A stretch of 64,000 bases of DNA from an uncultured Bacteroidales bacterium (GCA_946185745.1 CAMHKQ010000006.1:1-64000); one strand, 5' to 3'; positions 15,648 through 24,377 are shown, numbered from the stretch's first letter. The notes: generated from the sequence alone by a model not told the origin. Numbers and translations: made by a program.

Positions 15648-16799
15648 CTACAGAATTTCGCTCGCTTTCCTGGCGGCTTCTTCGTTTGTGGAGAAGATAC
15701 CGTCAAGCGATGGAAACTCTACAAAATTTAAGCCATTCATTACAGCCTCGAGAACCCTCGGGATGTCGTAGAAGCCAATCCGGCCTTCGAGATACGCCTT
15801 TACGGCCACTTCGTCCGCCGCGTTGAGGGCGCAGGGGACGTTTCCGCCGCGCCTGAGGGCCTCGTAGGCGAGCGCCAGGCAGGGGAACCGGTCGAGGTCG
15901 GGTTTCTCGAAAGTGAGCTTGCTCACTTCGGCGAAATCGAGCTTTTTGTTGCCCACCGTGATGCGGTCGGGGAAGCTGAGGGCGAAACCTATGGGCTGGC
16001 GCATGTCGGGGCAGCCGAGCTGCGCGATGACGGCGCCGTCCGCAAATTCCACCATGGAGTGGATGATGCTTTCGGGATGGACTACCACATTTATCTTTTC
16101 GGCGGGCATGTCGAACAGCCAGCGGGCTTCCATGACTTCGAAGCCCTTGTTCATCATGGTTGCGGAGTCGATGGTGACTTTTGCGCCCATGTTCCAGTTG
16201 GGATGCTTGAGGGCCTGCCCGGCGGCAGCGGCGGCGATCTGCTCGCGCGGCCAGGTGCGGAACGGCCCTCCGGAGGCGGTCAGATGCAGTTTGACGGGTT
16301 CGTTGCCCTGCCCTGCGAGCAGGCACTGGAAGATGGCCGAGTGCTCGGAGTCTACCGGCAGGATGACCGCCTTGTGCTTGTACATCGCCGCGGTGACTAT
16401 GCTGCCCGCGGCGACGAGGGTCTCCTTGTTTGCCAGCGCGACTATCTTGCCGGCTTCGAGGGCCGCCAGGGTGGGCCTGAGGCCGCTGAAGCCCACCATC
16501 GCCCCCACCACTATGTCCACGTTGCCGGCGGCTGCGAGGGCGCAGAGGCTGTCGGTGCCGGTGAAGACCTTGATGCCTTTGGGCTGGAGGGTGCCGGCGA
16601 GGCCGGCGTACTTGCTTTCATCGCAGATGACGACGGCCCCGGCGTCGAATTCAATCGCCTGTGCTGCAAGCAGTTCGGCATTGCTGCCGGCAGAGAGCAT
16701 CTCCACTTCGAAGAGGTCCCGGTGCTGCCTTATGACGTCGAGGGTCTGGGTGCCGATGGAGCCGGTCGACCCCAGGATGGCAATGCGTTTCTTTTCCAT
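15648..16799 (-). CDS. dxr: 1-deoxy-D-xylulose 5-phosphate reductoisomerase
   Basis: A 383-residue enzyme converting DXP to MEP with NADPH, the committed step of the non-mevalonate isoprenoid pathway. The N-terminal NADPH fold has ILGSTGSIGTQTLDVI (9-24). Then come NKETLVAAGS, the metal-binding VDSEHSAIFQC, the flexible-loop SGGPFR, and GAKVTIDSATMMNKGFEVME. All signature elements and normal length are present. The M23-like gene stops directly at its start and rseP follows by two bases, so it belongs to a compact envelope-related operon. Confidence 0.97.
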   Translation of the reverse strand: MEKKRIAILGSTGSIGTQTLDVIRQHRDLFEVEMLSAGSNAELLAAQAIEFDAGAVVICDESKYAGLAGTLQPKGIKVFTGTDSLCALAAAGNVDIVVGAMVGFSGLRPTLAALEAGKIVALANKETLVAAGSIVTAAMYKHKAVILPVDSEHSAIFQCLLAGQGNEPVKLHLTASGGPFRTWPREQIAAAAAGQALKHPNWNMGAKVTIDSATMMNKGFEVMEARWLFDMPAEKINVVVHPESIIHSMVEFADGAVIAQLGCPDMRQPIGFALSFPDRITVGNKKLDFAEVSKLTFEKPDLDRFPCLALAYEALRRGGNVPCALNAADEVAVKAYLEGRIGFYDIPRVLEAVMNGLNFVEFPSLDGIFSTNEEAARKASEIL

Positions 16800-17645
16800 T
16801 TAGAACTTGCAGTATTTTACCGGGTCGACAGGTTCGCCGTTGTACCAGAGTTCGAAGTACAGGTGGTCGCCTCCGGTGAGGCTGGCGTTGCCGGTGTTGC
16901 CCACGAAGGCCACCGGGGTGCCGGCGGTGACTTTGTCTCCGGCCCTCTTGAGCACCTGGGCGTTGTGCTTGTAGCACGAGATGATGTTGTCGCGGTGCTG
17001 GATGACCACGGAATAACCGGCGTCGTCGGTCCAGCCGGAAGATATCACAGTGCCGTCGAGCACTGCACTGACCACAGATTTGGCGGGGGCGACAATGTCC
17101 ACTCCGGGATGGAGCACAAGGTCGAACCCGACCGAAACCGTGCCCTTGAGGGGGGTGAAGAAATGCTTCCCCTCTATGGGCAGCTGCCTGTTCTTGTCGT
17201 TCCCCACGCCGTATTTCTCTTCCCTGGCGACGGTGCCGCGGAGGATGGAATCCCTGCGGGCCATCTCTTCTTTGGTGATGTTTTCGAGGTGATGGGCGGT
17301 GTTCGAAATGATGCTGTCCTGCCCCTGCAGGGTCTCTTCGCCGGAAAGGACGCGGGAGAGGTTCTCGGCGTAGAGGGTCCAGCGGAGCATTTCGTTTTCG
17401 AGGGAGTCGATCTTTATGGCGTTGGCTATGGCGTCGCGCTTGAAATTGGCGTCGGGATAGCCCGGGACGATGTTCTTGAGGGGAGTGAGGGCGAGGATGG
17501 CGAAGAACGCTCCGAAGAGAACCAGGAGCCCTATCGCCGTCCACAGGAAGGCCTGCAGCTTGCTGAATCGGAAGACGCGGACCCGTTTGTGGGAGGCGTC
17601 CTCGCTGAGGGTGAGCCGGTAGAGCTTTGACTGTTTATTCGCCAT
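16800..17645 (-). CDS. Membrane-anchored M23-like (LytM fold) protein with altered zinc site
   Basis: Single membrane helix near residues 33-54, a helical linker to about 140, then a LytM domain from about 160 to 281. His179 and Asp183 (HPGVD) and His227 (YKHN) are present. The usual HLHFE motif reads HLYFE: His261 remains, but the zinc ligand at 263 is Tyr. It may therefore be a non-catalytic scaffold or activator, like EnvC or NlpD, rather than an active endopeptidase; this is inference. It is the first gene of the operon with dxr and rseP, and diverges from ruvX, whose start lies 24 bases away. Confidence 0.88.
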   Translation of the reverse strand: MANKQSKLYRLTLSEDASHKRVRVFRFSKLQAFLWTAIGLLVLFGAFFAILALTPLKNIVPGYPDANFKRDAIANAIKIDSLENEMLRWTLYAENLSRVLSGEETLQGQDSIISNTAHHLENITKEEMARRDSILRGTVAREEKYGVGNDKNRQLPIEGKHFFTPLKGTVSVGFDLVLHPGVDIVAPAKSVVSAVLDGTVISSGWTDDAGYSVVIQHRDNIISCYKHNAQVLKRAGDKVTAGTPVAFVGNTGNASLTGGDHLYFELWYNGEPVDPVKYCKF

Positions 17646-17652
17646 ATTTTCT

Positions 17653-17660
17653 TATATTTG
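17653..17660 (+). promoter_or_regulatory. Predicted -7 element of ruvX
   Basis: TATATTTG, ten bases from its last base to the ATG at 17670. The transcript would have an almost absent leader. It also rules out the TTG at 17658 as the start codon. Confidence 0.6.
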
Positions 17661-17669
17661 CAGGTTGAA

Positions 17670-18089
17670 ATGGACAGGACCGTCGGGATAGACTATGGCA
17701 GGGCACGCGTGGGTGTTGCGGTGAGCGACCCCCTGGCGGTGTTTGCCTCGCCCCTCGAGACGGTACCGTCTGCAAATATAATAGATTATCTCCAAAAATA
17801 CGCCGCGGCCGAGCACGTTGTTTGCTTCGTGGTAGGCTACCCGGTCAATCTGGACGGCCGTCCGGCGGAGGCCCAGGCAGACGTCGACGTGTTCCTGAAA
17901 CGGCTCGGAAAGGCCTTTCCCGATGTTCCGGTGGTGCTGGAAGACGAAAGGTTCACTTCCGTCCTGGCGCACAGGGCCATGATAGACGGGGGGATGAAAA
18001 AAAGCGAGCGCCGCAGGAAGGAGTCGGTGGACAAGATAAGCGCGGCCATTATTTTACAGGGATATCTCGACAGGAAGAACAGAAAATGA
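17670..18089 (+). CDS. ruvX: YqgF/RuvX family Holliday-junction resolvase-like nuclease
   Basis: An RNase H-fold protein of 139 residues. The first catalytic strand is GIDYGRARVGVAVSDP (Asp8), followed by VVGYPVNLDGRPAEA and the acidic DERFTS motif. Family members act in 16S rRNA 5' maturation and have been proposed as resolvases. The ATG at 17670 is preferred over an upstream TTG that lies inside the predicted promoter. The stop overlaps the def start as ATGA. Confidence 0.92.
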   Translation: MDRTVGIDYGRARVGVAVSDPLAVFASPLETVPSANIIDYLQKYAAAEHVVCFVVGYPVNLDGRPAEAQADVDVFLKRLGKAFPDVPVVLEDERFTSVLAHRAMIDGGMKKSERRRKESVDKISAAIILQGYLDRKNRK

Positions 18090-18643
18090 TAAGACCTATA
18101 TACCTTTACGGCTCGTCCGTGCTGCGCGAAATTGCAAAGCCGGCGGATCTCTCCAGAAAAGAAGAGATAGGGCAGCTCGTCACTGACCTCTGGGAAACCC
18201 TCAAGGCGTCGGAAGGCTGCGGCCTGGCCGCGCCCCAGATAGGTGTGAGCACCAGGGTGGTGGTTGTTGACGGCGACGTCATGGCTGACGTCTACCCCTA
18301 CCTGAAGGGCTTCAAGCGCGTTTTCATCAATCCAACGGTGCTCGAAAGGAGCAAGGAGACGACTACTTACGAAGAAGGCTGCCTGAGCGTTCCCGGCATC
18401 TACTGCGACGTGGTGCGCCCGAAGACCATAAAGGTGGAGTACTACGACCAGAACCTCGAAAAGAAAGAAGAGGTGTTCGACAATTTCGCCGCCCGCATGA
18501 TCGAACACGAGTTCAGCCATCTCGAAGGGGAGCTGTTCACCGACCTGGTCGCCCCCATCCGCCGCAAGCTGGTGGCAAAGAAACTGCAGGGCATTTCCTC
18601 CGGAAAGGTCAATACCCGTTACAAATCAAAACTCACAAAATAG
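18086..18643 (+). CDS. def: Peptide deformylase
   Basis: A 185-residue enzyme removing the N-formyl group from nascent proteins. All three motifs are visible: GCGLAAPQIG (44-53), EEGCLSVPG with metal ligand Cys99, and HEFSH with His141, Glu142 and His145. The usual HExDH has Ser instead of Asp at the fourth position, which is not a metal ligand. The ATG at 18086 overlaps the ruvX stop; the open frame further upstream is only ruvX read in another frame. The stop lies four bases from the convergent outer-membrane gene, with no terminator seen. Confidence 0.95.
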   Translation: MIRPIYLYGSSVLREIAKPADLSRKEEIGQLVTDLWETLKASEGCGLAAPQIGVSTRVVVVDGDVMADVYPYLKGFKRVFINPTVLERSKETTTYEEGCLSVPGIYCDVVRPKTIKVEYYDQNLEKKEEVFDNFAARMIEHEFSHLEGELFTDLVAPIRRKLVAKKLQGISSGKVNTRYKSKLTK

Positions 18644-18647
18644 CCGG

Positions 18648-19394
18648 TTACAGATCTATAGAACTGAACACTATGCCCACCGTCACCAGGTTGAACGGAG
18701 CCGTGGGCACGAGCGGCTGTTTGGGGTAATAGCGGAAGTAAATGCCTGTCATGCCCAAGTTCAGGCTTGCGAATGCGTTCCAGCTGACGGGAGAGACGCC
18801 TCCGCATCCGCGTGTTCTCACTTTATAATCCCACTGGCCTGAAGAATAGGCATCGTTGATGCTTACGAATGATGCGGGGGTGTACACGAGTTCGGCGCCG
18901 AGGGACACGCCTGCGGGGCCAAAATGGAAATTCAGTGTCAGGGGAGCGGCCATGGAGAAGCAGCGCAGGGTGGAAACGAGTTTCTCCAATTGGTCCGGAG
19001 CGGCAGCCAGGACCACGTCCCCGGAAGCATTCTTCGAGAATGTGTTGCCGCCGGAAGGTGTGTAGCTCTGCCATTTGAGGTCGATTCCCAGGCCGGCGGA
19101 TATCCACCTGGCGGGGCGGACGTCAAGTTCCATGGCGTTCAGGAAGAATTCTCCGTTCCTGCGTCTCAGCCCTTTGTCGAACTCCGGCGCGGTAACGAGG
19201 TGCCATCCGTAACCCAGGTGTGCAAGCATCTGGAAATCAATCGATTTATATTCTTTTTCAGCCTTAACTTTCACTGAATCCTTTTTCTCGAGCTTCATGT
19301 TCTCAAGCTCTGTGAGGCGGTCTTTGCCGGTATTCTGGGCGAATGCGCCGAGGCCGAGTGCTGCGAACGCACAAAAAAGCAATATCTTTTTCAT
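18648..19394 (-). CDS. Predicted outer-membrane beta-barrel protein
   Basis: A 248-residue protein with a clear signal peptide (MKKILLFCAFAALGLGAFAQ). A short charged stretch (LENMKLEKKDSVKVKAEKE) is followed by amphipathic strands such as FFLNAMELDVRPARWISAG, APLTLNFHFGPAGVSLG and FNLVTVGIVFSSIDL. This fits a small barrel of 8-10 strands; no specific family recognised. The start at 19394 is chosen because the signal peptide begins there. It lies two bases after the sppA stop, so the two are cotranscribed. Confidence 0.78.
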   Translation of the reverse strand: MKKILLFCAFAALGLGAFAQNTGKDRLTELENMKLEKKDSVKVKAEKEYKSIDFQMLAHLGYGWHLVTAPEFDKGLRRRNGEFFLNAMELDVRPARWISAGLGIDLKWQSYTPSGGNTFSKNASGDVVLAAAPDQLEKLVSTLRCFSMAAPLTLNFHFGPAGVSLGAELVYTPASFVSINDAYSSGQWDYKVRTRGCGGVSPVSWNAFASLNLGMTGIYFRYYPKQPLVPTAPFNLVTVGIVFSSIDL

Positions 19395-19396
19395 AC

Positions 19397-21067
19397 TCAG
19401 AAAGCAATTGTAAAGTAGTCCATAATCGCCATGCACCTGTAGCCGGGTTCATCGGCCAGGCTCTGTACCAGCACCAGCGGTTTATCCTTGTCTTTCTTCC
19501 TGCCGGAGCGGAGGACGCCGCCCTTGGGCTGTTCCGGGTAAGTCACAATCTTGTATTTGGAGAGGCCGGCCTTCTCTGCGGCGTATCCGATTGCGTCCAG
19601 AAGGGTGCCTGTCTGGTCGCAAAGGCCGATCTCAATGGCGTTCATGCCGGACCAGACGCGGCCCTGGGCGATTTCGTCCACCTCGTCGTAGGTCTTTCCG
19701 CGTCCGTCCATGACCACACCCACGAAGTCGTCGTAAATCTTTTCTATTTCCTTCTGGTACCAGGCTTCCTCTTCGGGAGTGAGGCCGTTGATGAGGTTGC
19801 CCATACCGCTGTGGGGCGTGGTGCCCACGTGCTCGAAGTTCACCTTCAGCACCTTGCTGGCGGCGTCCCCGATGCTGGGGATGAGGCCGAAGACGCCGAT
19901 GCTTCCGGTGAGGGTGTATTTGTCAGTGAAGATTCTCTCGCAGCCTGCGCTGATGAGGTATCCGCCCGATGCCGCATACGATGCGTAACTGGCGATGACG
20001 GGTTTCTCCTTGCCCAGGAGCTCGATTTCGCGGCGGATGATGTCGGCTGCGACGACCTCTCCGCCGGGGGAGTTCACGCGGAAGACGACGGCCTTGATGT
20101 CATCGTCCTTGCGGAGTTTGGCGATCTGGGCGGCGAACTTCTCGCCTGCCACCTCGTTGCCGCTGCGGGAGATTTCGCCGTCGGCATACAGGACGGCTAT
20201 CTTCTTGCCGGTGCCCGGCTTCACGTCTTTCATATAGTCCTTGAGCTCGATGCGCCTGACGGCCTTGGGGTCGGTGGTGCCGAAGAGGTGGCAGATGTAC
20301 TGCTCCATTTCGTCCTTATATTTCAGGCCGTCCACCAGGCCTTTTTCGACCCAGGTGTCCGCGGTGCCGAGTTCGAGATTGTCGATCCACGAGCTGAGGT
20401 CGGAGGCCGACACCCCGCGGCTGGCGGCCATTTCCTCCACCATGCTGTTCCAGATGGGGCACAGGAGCTCCTCGTACTGGCGCCGGTTCTCCGGGCTCAT
20501 GCTGTTGCGGATGTACATCTCGCCGGCGCTCTTGTATTTGCCGTGCCGGATGAGCTGGACCTTTATGCCGAGGGTGTCAAGCATGTCCTTCAGGAAGTAC
20601 TGGTCCGATCCCAGTCCGTTGAGGCTGCCGCTTCCCTTCGGGTTCAGGAATACGCGGTCCGCCGCGGATGCGATGTAGTAACTGCCGTTGGAGAGGCTGC
20701 AGCCGTAGGCAACGACGGGTTTCCCGGCCTGGCTGAACTCCTGAATGTACCGGCGGATTTCTTCCATGGCCGTCATGGGGGCGCTGAAATGATCGTAGTT
20801 GAGGTAGATCATTGCGATGTTCTTGTCTCCTGCGGCCTTCTTGAGGGCCATTTCCACCTTGAGGAGGCCGAGCTTGGCGCTTTCGATTCCGATGTCTATG
20901 GGGAGGCTGGGCATGTCGATGTCGAACATGCCGCCGTCGGAACCTACTTCCGCTATGGATTCTTTAAGATCTATCCTCAGGACCTTCCCTTTGAGGAATC
21001 CGTCCTCCGCCCGGACACTGGTGATGGCGGCCAGGGCAATGAGTGCTGTAATGACCAGTTTCTTCAT
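19397..21067 (-). CDS. sppA: Signal peptide peptidase SppA, 67K type
   Basis: A 556-residue serine protease of family S49 with tandem halves. The N-terminus (MKKLVITALIALAAITSVRA) is a signal or anchor sequence. The catalytic Lys179 lies in GKYKSAGE and the nucleophile Ser367 in AASGGY, matching the E. coli Lys/Ser dyad. It degrades cleaved signal peptides in the membrane. The start at 21067 is preferred to an upstream ATG because the signal sequence begins there and a TACCTTTG promoter element lies just before it. Confidence 0.94.
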   Translation of the reverse strand: MKKLVITALIALAAITSVRAEDGFLKGKVLRIDLKESIAEVGSDGGMFDIDMPSLPIDIGIESAKLGLLKVEMALKKAAGDKNIAMIYLNYDHFSAPMTAMEEIRRYIQEFSQAGKPVVAYGCSLSNGSYYIASAADRVFLNPKGSGSLNGLGSDQYFLKDMLDTLGIKVQLIRHGKYKSAGEMYIRNSMSPENRRQYEELLCPIWNSMVEEMAASRGVSASDLSSWIDNLELGTADTWVEKGLVDGLKYKDEMEQYICHLFGTTDPKAVRRIELKDYMKDVKPGTGKKIAVLYADGEISRSGNEVAGEKFAAQIAKLRKDDDIKAVVFRVNSPGGEVVAADIIRREIELLGKEKPVIASYASYAASGGYLISAGCERIFTDKYTLTGSIGVFGLIPSIGDAASKVLKVNFEHVGTTPHSGMGNLINGLTPEEEAWYQKEIEKIYDDFVGVVMDGRGKTYDEVDEIAQGRVWSGMNAIEIGLCDQTGTLLDAIGYAAEKAGLSKYKIVTYPEQPKGGVLRSGRKKDKDKPLVLVQSLADEPGYRCMAIMDYFTIAF

Positions 21068-21103
21068 TTTTGACGTTATAGCTTGGTTCAAAATTTGCAA
21101 ACT

Positions 21104-21111
21104 CAAAGGTA
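21104..21111 (-). promoter_or_regulatory. Predicted -7 element of sppA
   Basis: Minus strand reads TACCTTTG, 36 bases before the sppA ATG. It is back-to-back with a plus-strand element at 21126, so the two genes have divergent promoters within 30 bases. Confidence 0.55.
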
Positions 21112-21125
21112 TGTAATTTTTTTCG

Positions 21126-21133
21126 TAACTTTG
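21126..21133 (+). promoter_or_regulatory. Predicted -7 element of the phosphohexomutase gene
   Basis: TAACTTTG, 31 bases before the ATG at 21165, matching TAnnTTTG. No clear -33 box. Confidence 0.55.
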
Positions 21134-21164
21134 TAAATTCGATTACTTATAAAGGTATAATTCT

Positions 21165-22535
21165 ATGGGAGCATTTCACGCATACGACATCAGGGGAATC
21201 TACAACGTCGATTTCGACAAGCATATCGCCTACAAGGTGGGTTATTTCCTGCCCGGACTGCTGAAGGCAGACAAGGTCCTGGTGGGCCGCGACTGCCGCC
21301 TTTCCGGCAGTGAAATCCACGACTATCTTATCAAGGGCATCACCGATGCCGGCGCAGACGTGGACGATATTGGCTACAGCAGCACTCCGCTGGTGTATTT
21401 CGGCACTGCCAATTATGGCTACAAGGCTTCGGTGCAGATTACCGCCAGCCATAATCCGCGCGAGTACAACGGCATGAAGGTGAGCCGCGAGAATGCGCTT
21501 CCCGTCGGCCTGGACACCGGTCTCGGCCAGATCAAGCAGTGGATAGACGAGGGCCGTCCCATGCCTAAGGCAGCTAAGCCCGGAGTGGTGAAGGAAATCG
21601 ACATCAAGCCCGACTACAAGGCTTTCCTCCGCAAGTTCAAGGGCGATTACTCCAACCTCAAGATAGCCTTCGACCTCTCGAACGGCATGGCCACGCTTTT
21701 CGCGAAAGACATTTTTGCCGGTGAGAATGCGGAGTATCTGTTCGACGATATGGACGGCAGCTTCCCGAATCACGAGCCGAATCCGCTGGTTGCCAAGAAC
21801 GTGGAGCCTCTCAAGAAACTTGTCGCGGAGTCTCATGCCGACATAGGCGTGATTTACGACGGCGACGCCGACCGCGTGATGTTCGTGGACGACAAGGCCC
21901 GTTTCGTGGCTCCAGACCTCATCATAGCCATGATGGCCCTGTATTTCTGCGACGAGAGGGGCGAGAAGAATCCCCGCGTTCTTCAGGAAATACGTTCCAG
22001 CAAGGCCGTCGGCGAGTTCCTTGAAAAGAATTACAACGCCGATGTCCACACCTGGCGCGTAGGCCGCGCTTTCGCCGCTCCCAAGCTGCGCGAGATCGAC
22101 GGGCTCTGGGGCGGTGAGCTCGCGGGCCACTACTATTTCAAGGATTTCTTCTATTCCGACAGCGGCATGCTCTCCAGCATCATCGTGCTCAGGATAGTTT
22201 CCGCCCTCAAGAAGAAAGGCATCCGTTTCAGCGAGGAGATAGACTCCCTTGTCAAGTACAGGAATTCCGGCGAGATCAACTTCCGCGTGGAAGACAAGGC
22301 CGGAGCCATGGAGGCCCTCAAGGCCCATTTCGAGGCCGGCGAAAAGCCCGAAAAGGTGATGGATTTCGACGGATACCGCCTCGAGTTCCCGGAGTGGTGG
22401 TTCAATGTGCGTCCGTCCAATACCGAACCGTATCTCCGCTTCATCTGCGAGGCTACCACGGACGAGCTGCTCAAGCAGAAGATTGACGAGGCTACCAAAA
22501 TTATTGTAAATGATTTCGCCGGCACCAAGGCATAG
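21165..22535 (+). CDS. Phosphomannomutase/phosphoglucomutase
   Basis: A 456-residue alpha-D-phosphohexomutase. It begins with the domain-1 motif FHAYDIRGIYN; the active phosphoserine is Ser95 in TASHNP; the magnesium loop is DGDADR (232-237); sugar recognition uses GGELAGHYYFKD; and the phosphate loop is RPSNTEPYLR. It interconverts hexose 1- and 6-phosphates and so feeds GDP- and NDP-sugar synthesis for the nearby polysaccharide loci. It has its own promoter. Mannose versus glucose preference cannot be set from motifs alone. Confidence 0.93.
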   Translation: MGAFHAYDIRGIYNVDFDKHIAYKVGYFLPGLLKADKVLVGRDCRLSGSEIHDYLIKGITDAGADVDDIGYSSTPLVYFGTANYGYKASVQITASHNPREYNGMKVSRENALPVGLDTGLGQIKQWIDEGRPMPKAAKPGVVKEIDIKPDYKAFLRKFKGDYSNLKIAFDLSNGMATLFAKDIFAGENAEYLFDDMDGSFPNHEPNPLVAKNVEPLKKLVAESHADIGVIYDGDADRVMFVDDKARFVAPDLIIAMMALYFCDERGEKNPRVLQEIRSSKAVGEFLEKNYNADVHTWRVGRAFAAPKLREIDGLWGGELAGHYYFKDFFYSDSGMLSSIIVLRIVSALKKKGIRFSEEIDSLVKYRNSGEINFRVEDKAGAMEALKAHFEAGEKPEKVMDFDGYRLEFPEWWFNVRPSNTEPYLRFICEATTDELLKQKIDEATKIIVNDFAGTKA

Positions 22536-22561
22536 GCCGGCACTGTTAAAAGATTTTTGTT

Positions 22562-23206
22562 TTGATTTTTGCTAAAATACTGGCAGTAGGACTGTTCCTC
22601 TTTCTCGGCGAGAACGGCATCGAAGTGGTTTATCCCGCCATCGAGCCGGCGCGTCCCATCGAGTTCGTCTCGCTTGAGGCTTCCACCGAGGTGGTAGAAG
22701 GTTTCTGGTCCACTACCGAACTCAATTCCTACAATATCCCGGTAGACAGTATTCCGGAACGCACGCTGATACGTCTCGAAGGCGGGTTCAGCTGCCCTTA
22801 CGGCCGTGACGTCTTCTCGCATTATGGCAGAAGGCGCGGCCGCAATCACGCCGGAGTGGACATTCCCGTTCCTCCGGGCACTCCCGTGTCGGTTGCGTTC
22901 GACGGCGTCGTGCGCCTGTCCACTTATCACCGGGGTTACGGCAACATTATTATAGTCCGGCATCCGAACGGCCTCGAAACGGCTTACGCGCATCTTTCCG
23001 AGCGGAAGGTGAGTTCCGGCGACATCGTGTCGGCCGGAGACATCATCGGGCTCAGCGGCTCCACGGGCCGCTCCACCGGGCCACATCTCCATTTCGAGAC
23101 TCTCTACTGCGGCCACTCCTTCGACCCCGAGAGCTTCATCGACGTAAAGAACGGCACCCTCCTCCAGCGCCCGTTCTTCATGCTCCGCCGCGAGAACCTG
23201 GACTAG
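22562..23206 (+). CDS. M23 family metallopeptidase (LytM domain)
   Basis: A 214-residue protein with one N-terminal hydrophobic segment (about residues 4-15) and an intact LytM domain: His96 and Asp100 in NHAGVD, YAHL in the centre, and HLHFE with His175 and His177. All zinc ligands are present, unlike the relative at 16800-17645, so it is expected to cleave peptidoglycan cross-bridges. The frame has no suitable ATG; an in-frame stop at 22547 leaves TTG 22562 as the only likely start. It follows the phosphohexomutase by 26 bases and ends before a strong terminator. Confidence 0.87.
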   Translation: MIFAKILAVGLFLFLGENGIEVVYPAIEPARPIEFVSLEASTEVVEGFWSTTELNSYNIPVDSIPERTLIRLEGGFSCPYGRDVFSHYGRRRGRNHAGVDIPVPPGTPVSVAFDGVVRLSTYHRGYGNIIIVRHPNGLETAYAHLSERKVSSGDIVSAGDIIGLSGSTGRSTGPHLHFETLYCGHSFDPESFIDVKNGTLLQRPFFMLRRENLD

Positions 23207-23255
23207 CCGCCCGTCTGGAAGACCCGCCGCCGCACATATGATGAAAGTATACGAA

Positions 23256-23290
23256 AAAAGCAACGCATTGATTTTCAATGCGTTGCTTTT
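23256..23290. terminator. Bidirectional terminator, 16-bp perfect stem
   Basis: AAAAGCAACGCATTGA pairs perfectly with TCAATGCGTTGCTTTT across a three-base TTT loop. It separates the M23 gene (plus) from tRNA-Asn (minus), with T-runs in both directions. Confidence 0.9.
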
Positions 23291-23295
23291 AAATG

Positions 23296-23369
23296 CGCCC
23301 CTTGAAGGACTTGAACCTACGACCCCCTGATTAACAGTCAGATGCTCTAACCAACTGAGCTAAAGAGGC
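23296..23369 (-). tRNA. tRNA-Asn (anticodon GTT)
   Basis: Cloverleaf on the minus strand: acceptor GCCTCTT with AAGGGGC (one G-U), anticodon stem TCTGA/TCAGG with anticodon GTT, D-loop CAGTTGGTTAGAG, T-loop TTCAAGT. CCA is not encoded. The T-stem holds one U-U mismatch. Confidence 0.93.
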
Positions 23370-23400
23370 ATTTCCCTGACGCTGTTGCGTTTCGGGACAG

Positions 23401-23431
23401 CAAAGGTAGCACAAAAAAGTAATTGTGCAAA
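23401..23431 (-). promoter_or_regulatory. Predicted promoter of tRNA-Asn
   Basis: Minus strand: TTTG (23431-23428), 19 bases, TACCTTTG (23408-23401), 31 bases before the tRNA. An exact match to the Bacteroidales consensus. Confidence 0.75.
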
Positions 23432-23451
23432 ATTTTTTAAGGGTTTTTTGC

Positions 23452-23459
23452 TATCTTTG
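23452..23459 (+). promoter_or_regulatory. Predicted -7 element of the HU-CCDC81 gene
   Basis: TATCTTTG, six bases before the ATG at 23466, giving a transcript with virtually no leader. It is divergent from the tRNA-Asn promoter. Confidence 0.55.
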
Positions 23460-23465
23460 TACGAT

Positions 23466-24374
23466 ATGGATATAGAACTTCTGTCCAAAATGATTGGCGA
23501 ACTGGTCATGGACCACCAGGAGGTAGGGCTTCCGGGGCTCGGGACCTTCATCTCCGAGTTCGTTCCAGCCAGTTTCTCCGACAGAGGCTATACCATCAAT
23601 CCGCCTTACAGGCGCGTTACTTTTGTTCCGGGCAGGGCGCAGGACGATTCCCTCGTGCAGCTGTACGCCAAAAGCAACGACATCGACCCCGACCAGTCAA
23701 AGGCCATCCTGCAGCATTTCCTGGAGGGCACCAAGAAGGTGCTCATGGACCGCAAGACGGTCGTGTTCCCCGGCCTGGGGCGCCTGAGGGCCACGCGCGA
23801 GAACAATTTCTTCTTCATCACCGACGAAACCCTCGACATCTACCCCGACGGTTTCGGGCTGCGGCCCATAAGCCTCAAGAACCACGAGGAAACTCCCGCC
23901 GAACTGCACCATGTGGTGTCGTCACTGGCCGATATCCTGGTGGAACCCGCCGAAAGCGCCGCCCCCGCAGAGCCAGTAGCGCCTGCCGATACCCCCGTAC
24001 CGGTGGAGCCGGCAGAACCCGCCGGGCCCGCCGCTCCCGTAGAACCCGCTGAAGTGCCGGAAGAGCCTGCTGTCAGGGCGGAATACGCCGAGCCGGCCAT
24101 GACCGTCAAGAAGCCCGAATACGTGGCTCCCTCCGCCGCGCTCAAGCGCAGGGAATACTCGTCTCCCGAGGCGAAGCTCAAGAGAAAGGAATATGCACGC
24201 CCGCGGGCGATGGTCCGTGTCCATGTGAACAAATGGGTATGGCTCGCGCCGCTCATCCTCTTAATCTTCGCCGCCTTGGCCTTCGCGGTGTTCATGCTGC
24301 TGGTCCATGTGGCGCCAGATTTCATCGACTCGATACTCTATACCCCGGAGGAACTCCGCATAATCAATTATTAG
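23466..24374 (+). CDS. HU-CCDC81-domain membrane protein
   Basis: A 302-residue protein. Residues 1-60 and 61-135 resemble the two bacterial HU-CCDC81 domains (VGLPGLGTFISE; TVVFPGLGRLRATRENN), a histone-like fold found in Bacteroidota envelope proteins. A Pro/Glu/Ala-rich linker follows (about 158-205), then repeated K-x-EY motifs (KKPEYVAPSAALKRREY), one membrane helix near residues 257-280, and a short tail. Related proteins usually end in a periplasmic SPOR domain that binds denuded peptidoglycan; that domain is missing here. The start at 23466 fits the promoter and the domain boundary. It heads the Nudix/DUF4922-SpoIID/AmpG run. Confidence 0.8.
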   Translation: MDIELLSKMIGELVMDHQEVGLPGLGTFISEFVPASFSDRGYTINPPYRRVTFVPGRAQDDSLVQLYAKSNDIDPDQSKAILQHFLEGTKKVLMDRKTVVFPGLGRLRATRENNFFFITDETLDIYPDGFGLRPISLKNHEETPAELHHVVSSLADILVEPAESAAPAEPVAPADTPVPVEPAEPAGPAAPVEPAEVPEEPAVRAEYAEPAMTVKKPEYVAPSAALKRREYSSPEAKLKRKEYARPRAMVRVHVNKWVWLAPLILLIFAALAFAVFMLLVHVAPDFIDSILYTPEELRIINY

Positions 24375-24377
24375 CGA

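Noticed and set aside
19343..21073. 576-codon open frame antisense to sppA
   Set aside because: Lies over a complete SppA with both catalytic residues; composition is that of a mirrored GC-rich gene.
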